64,000 nucleotides of DNA from Photobacterium sp. SKA34 (GTDB lineage: Bacteria; Pseudomonadota; Gammaproteobacteria; Enterobacterales; Vibrionaceae): positions 1,099,850 through 1,163,849 of the forward strand of contig NZ_CH724141.1 in assembly GCF_000153325.1 (NCBI RefSeq). Direction: 5' to 3'. Of the stretch, positions 63,034 to 64,000 are shown piece by piece. A program made the translations under genes and the position numbers. Position 1 is the first letter of the stretch, and each line of letters starts with the position of its first letter. The notes under the pieces are model-generated. The model was not told the origin of the DNA, did no database searches, and saw only the letters and a list, made by a program, of their open reading frames with translations.

Positions 63034-64000
63034 TTACAAGTATTTAAATTTCCATAAGACTAAAGATTCAACTTTCCCTTCACTAAGTTCCTTACCGTTC
63101 TTATTTCCTAGTAAACGTACATTGAAATCTACCCAGTCACCATTACGATCATGATGAAAATTCCAACCGGGCGTCATCCAATTACCAGGATGAAAATTAT
63201 TATAAAATAACTCCAAATTAGTATATCTCAAAGCAAAAAAAATATTTTTTGCAGCAGCGTCTCCGACTATACGATTTTGTATAAGAATATATTTGTCGTT
63301 ACCGACATTAATAATATCTTCAACGTCAAAAAAAAGCCCTAATGTTAATCGACCAGGTATATCTGTTGAGCACTTGTAGCCGAATCCTATGCTAGATAAT
63401 CTTGTATTTGTGTCTAAAGGATTTTCATTTATTGTTTGTAATGGAATATTTCCCAAATCAATGACATTTTGACTCAAAGCTACTGCACAAATACCACTAT
63501 TATATTTTATAGCGGTTGGTGCTCTAATTTTAATTTTATAAAAGATAATACTTCCATTAGATGTTTTTAAAGAAAGAATAATGTCATCGATATTGGCAGT
63601 ACTAGGTACTATATAATTACCCTCACTATTTTTGCGAGGAGTACGTATAAACTCAGCTGTAATTATTATTTTTCTTTTATTATTAAGACCTGAATTTGAA
63701 AAATTAGGAATAATTGTTGAAGCCTTTTCAAGAGCTACTTTTTCATTATTACCACTTTGAATATAAATTCGAACACCAATATCGATGTTGGAAGTTTGCC
63801 AAACATTATCTTGAGTTCCAAATTGCTTAGGTGCTTGGCTGGTTTTAATACCGCTGTCTATTGTTAATATCGCATCAGAAGTTCTGTCACATTTATATAC
63901 AACTTGAGTCGGATCATTTTGTGAAAATGTAGAGATTGATCTAGCTAATGGAACCCACTTCTGCTCCCTTACTCCTGTTGTTGTATGATTTACTCTTGTT
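63034..64000 (-). CDS. Fimbrial adhesin-like protein, partial, runs off right edge
   Basis: The minus-strand frame is open from the TAA at 63034 to base 64000, giving 321 residues with no stop. An in-frame TTG at 63477 is internal, not a start. Reading inward, VYKCDRTSDAILTIDSG, NIDIGVRIYIQSG, GICAVALSQNVIDLGNIPLQ and FGYKCSTDIPGRLTLGLFFD resemble two pilin-type domains with Cys pairs, as in chaperone-usher tip adhesins (FimH-like). The C-terminus is strand-rich, ending VLWKFKYL. The signal peptide, and any chaperone and usher genes, would lie to the right of the window. Confidence 0.65.
   Translation of the reverse strand, partial: TRVNHTTTGVREQKWVPLARSISTFSQNDPTQVVYKCDRTSDAILTIDSGIKTSQAPKQFGTQDNVWQTSNIDIGVRIYIQSGNNEKVALEKASTIIPNFSNSGLNNKRKIIITAEFIRTPRKNSEGNYIVPSTANIDDIILSLKTSNGSIIFYKIKIRAPTAIKYNSGICAVALSQNVIDLGNIPLQTINENPLDTNTRLSSIGFGYKCSTDIPGRLTLGLFFDVEDIINVGNDKYILIQNRIVGDAAAKNIFFALRYTNLELFYNNFHPGNWMTPGWNFHHDRNGDWVDFNVRLLGNKNGKELSEGKVESLVLWKFKYL

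Overview
The window looks like accessory DNA of a marine gammaproteobacterium of the Vibrionaceae, most likely a Photobacterium. The reasons are the AT-rich intergenic DNA, the family resemblance of most proteins to Vibrio/Photobacterium homologues, and the mix of cyo, hut, lac/mel, fdh and fimbrial loci. The genus is an inference from remembered families and has not been tested. I found no tRNA, rRNA or CRISPR array.

Layout. 1-948 is the 5' part of a minus-strand gene with an S-type pyocin domain that runs off the left edge. 1040-4275 holds two identical IS1202/ISNCY-type insertion sequences in tandem, sharing one target duplication, inserted into the end of an older broken relative. 4275-9275 carries the cytochrome bo3 quinol oxidase genes cyoABCD (no cyoE follows) and a divergent SCO copper chaperone. 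9331-12497 is a patchwork of an IS6-type relic, small membrane proteins, a 25-residue micro-ORF with its own terminator, and a secreted 2H phosphoesterase. 12859-17531 is a formate dehydrogenase-like locus (fdhD, a LysR regulator and a divergent YdeP-type molybdoenzyme) with two FNR-like boxes. 18062-22048 carries an MHS-type transporter and a fructose-family PTS permease.

22607-29283 is a complete histidine utilisation operon, hutIGUH, with hutC upstream and palindromic HutC-type operators. Its G+C looks visibly higher than that of its flanks. It is followed by relics of a YuiF-like transporter and an AraC regulator. 30473-38959 is a galactoside regulon: galR, lacZ, a broken alpha-galactosidase gene and a MelB-type symporter, with four GalR-like operators. 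38958-44330 holds an XRE regulator, a small lipoprotein, a secreted protein, an AraC regulator split by a nonsense codon, tpx and a chemotaxis receptor. At 44680-47206 an IS3 element separates a vibriolysin-like metalloprotease, cut at its zinc motif, from a truncated nucleotidyltransferase. 47813-52549 is a TolC/HlyD/ABC-2 permease export operon without an ATPase. 52624-59302 has a YebC-like protein, an IclR regulator, a HutG paralogue with altered metal ligands, a frameshifted unknown gene, potD, puuB and ridA. 59403-62406 has a zinc-ribbon transposase-like protein, deoD and a small conserved-looking protein. 63034-64000 is the 3' part of a fimbrial adhesin-like gene that runs off the right edge.

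The catabolic parts are histidine, galactosides, polyamines, formate and purine nucleosides. The common theme is gene decay: at least four genes broken by nonsense or frameshift, two cut by an IS, and several IS or regulator relics. Both genes at the window edges lack one end, so their full extent is unknown.
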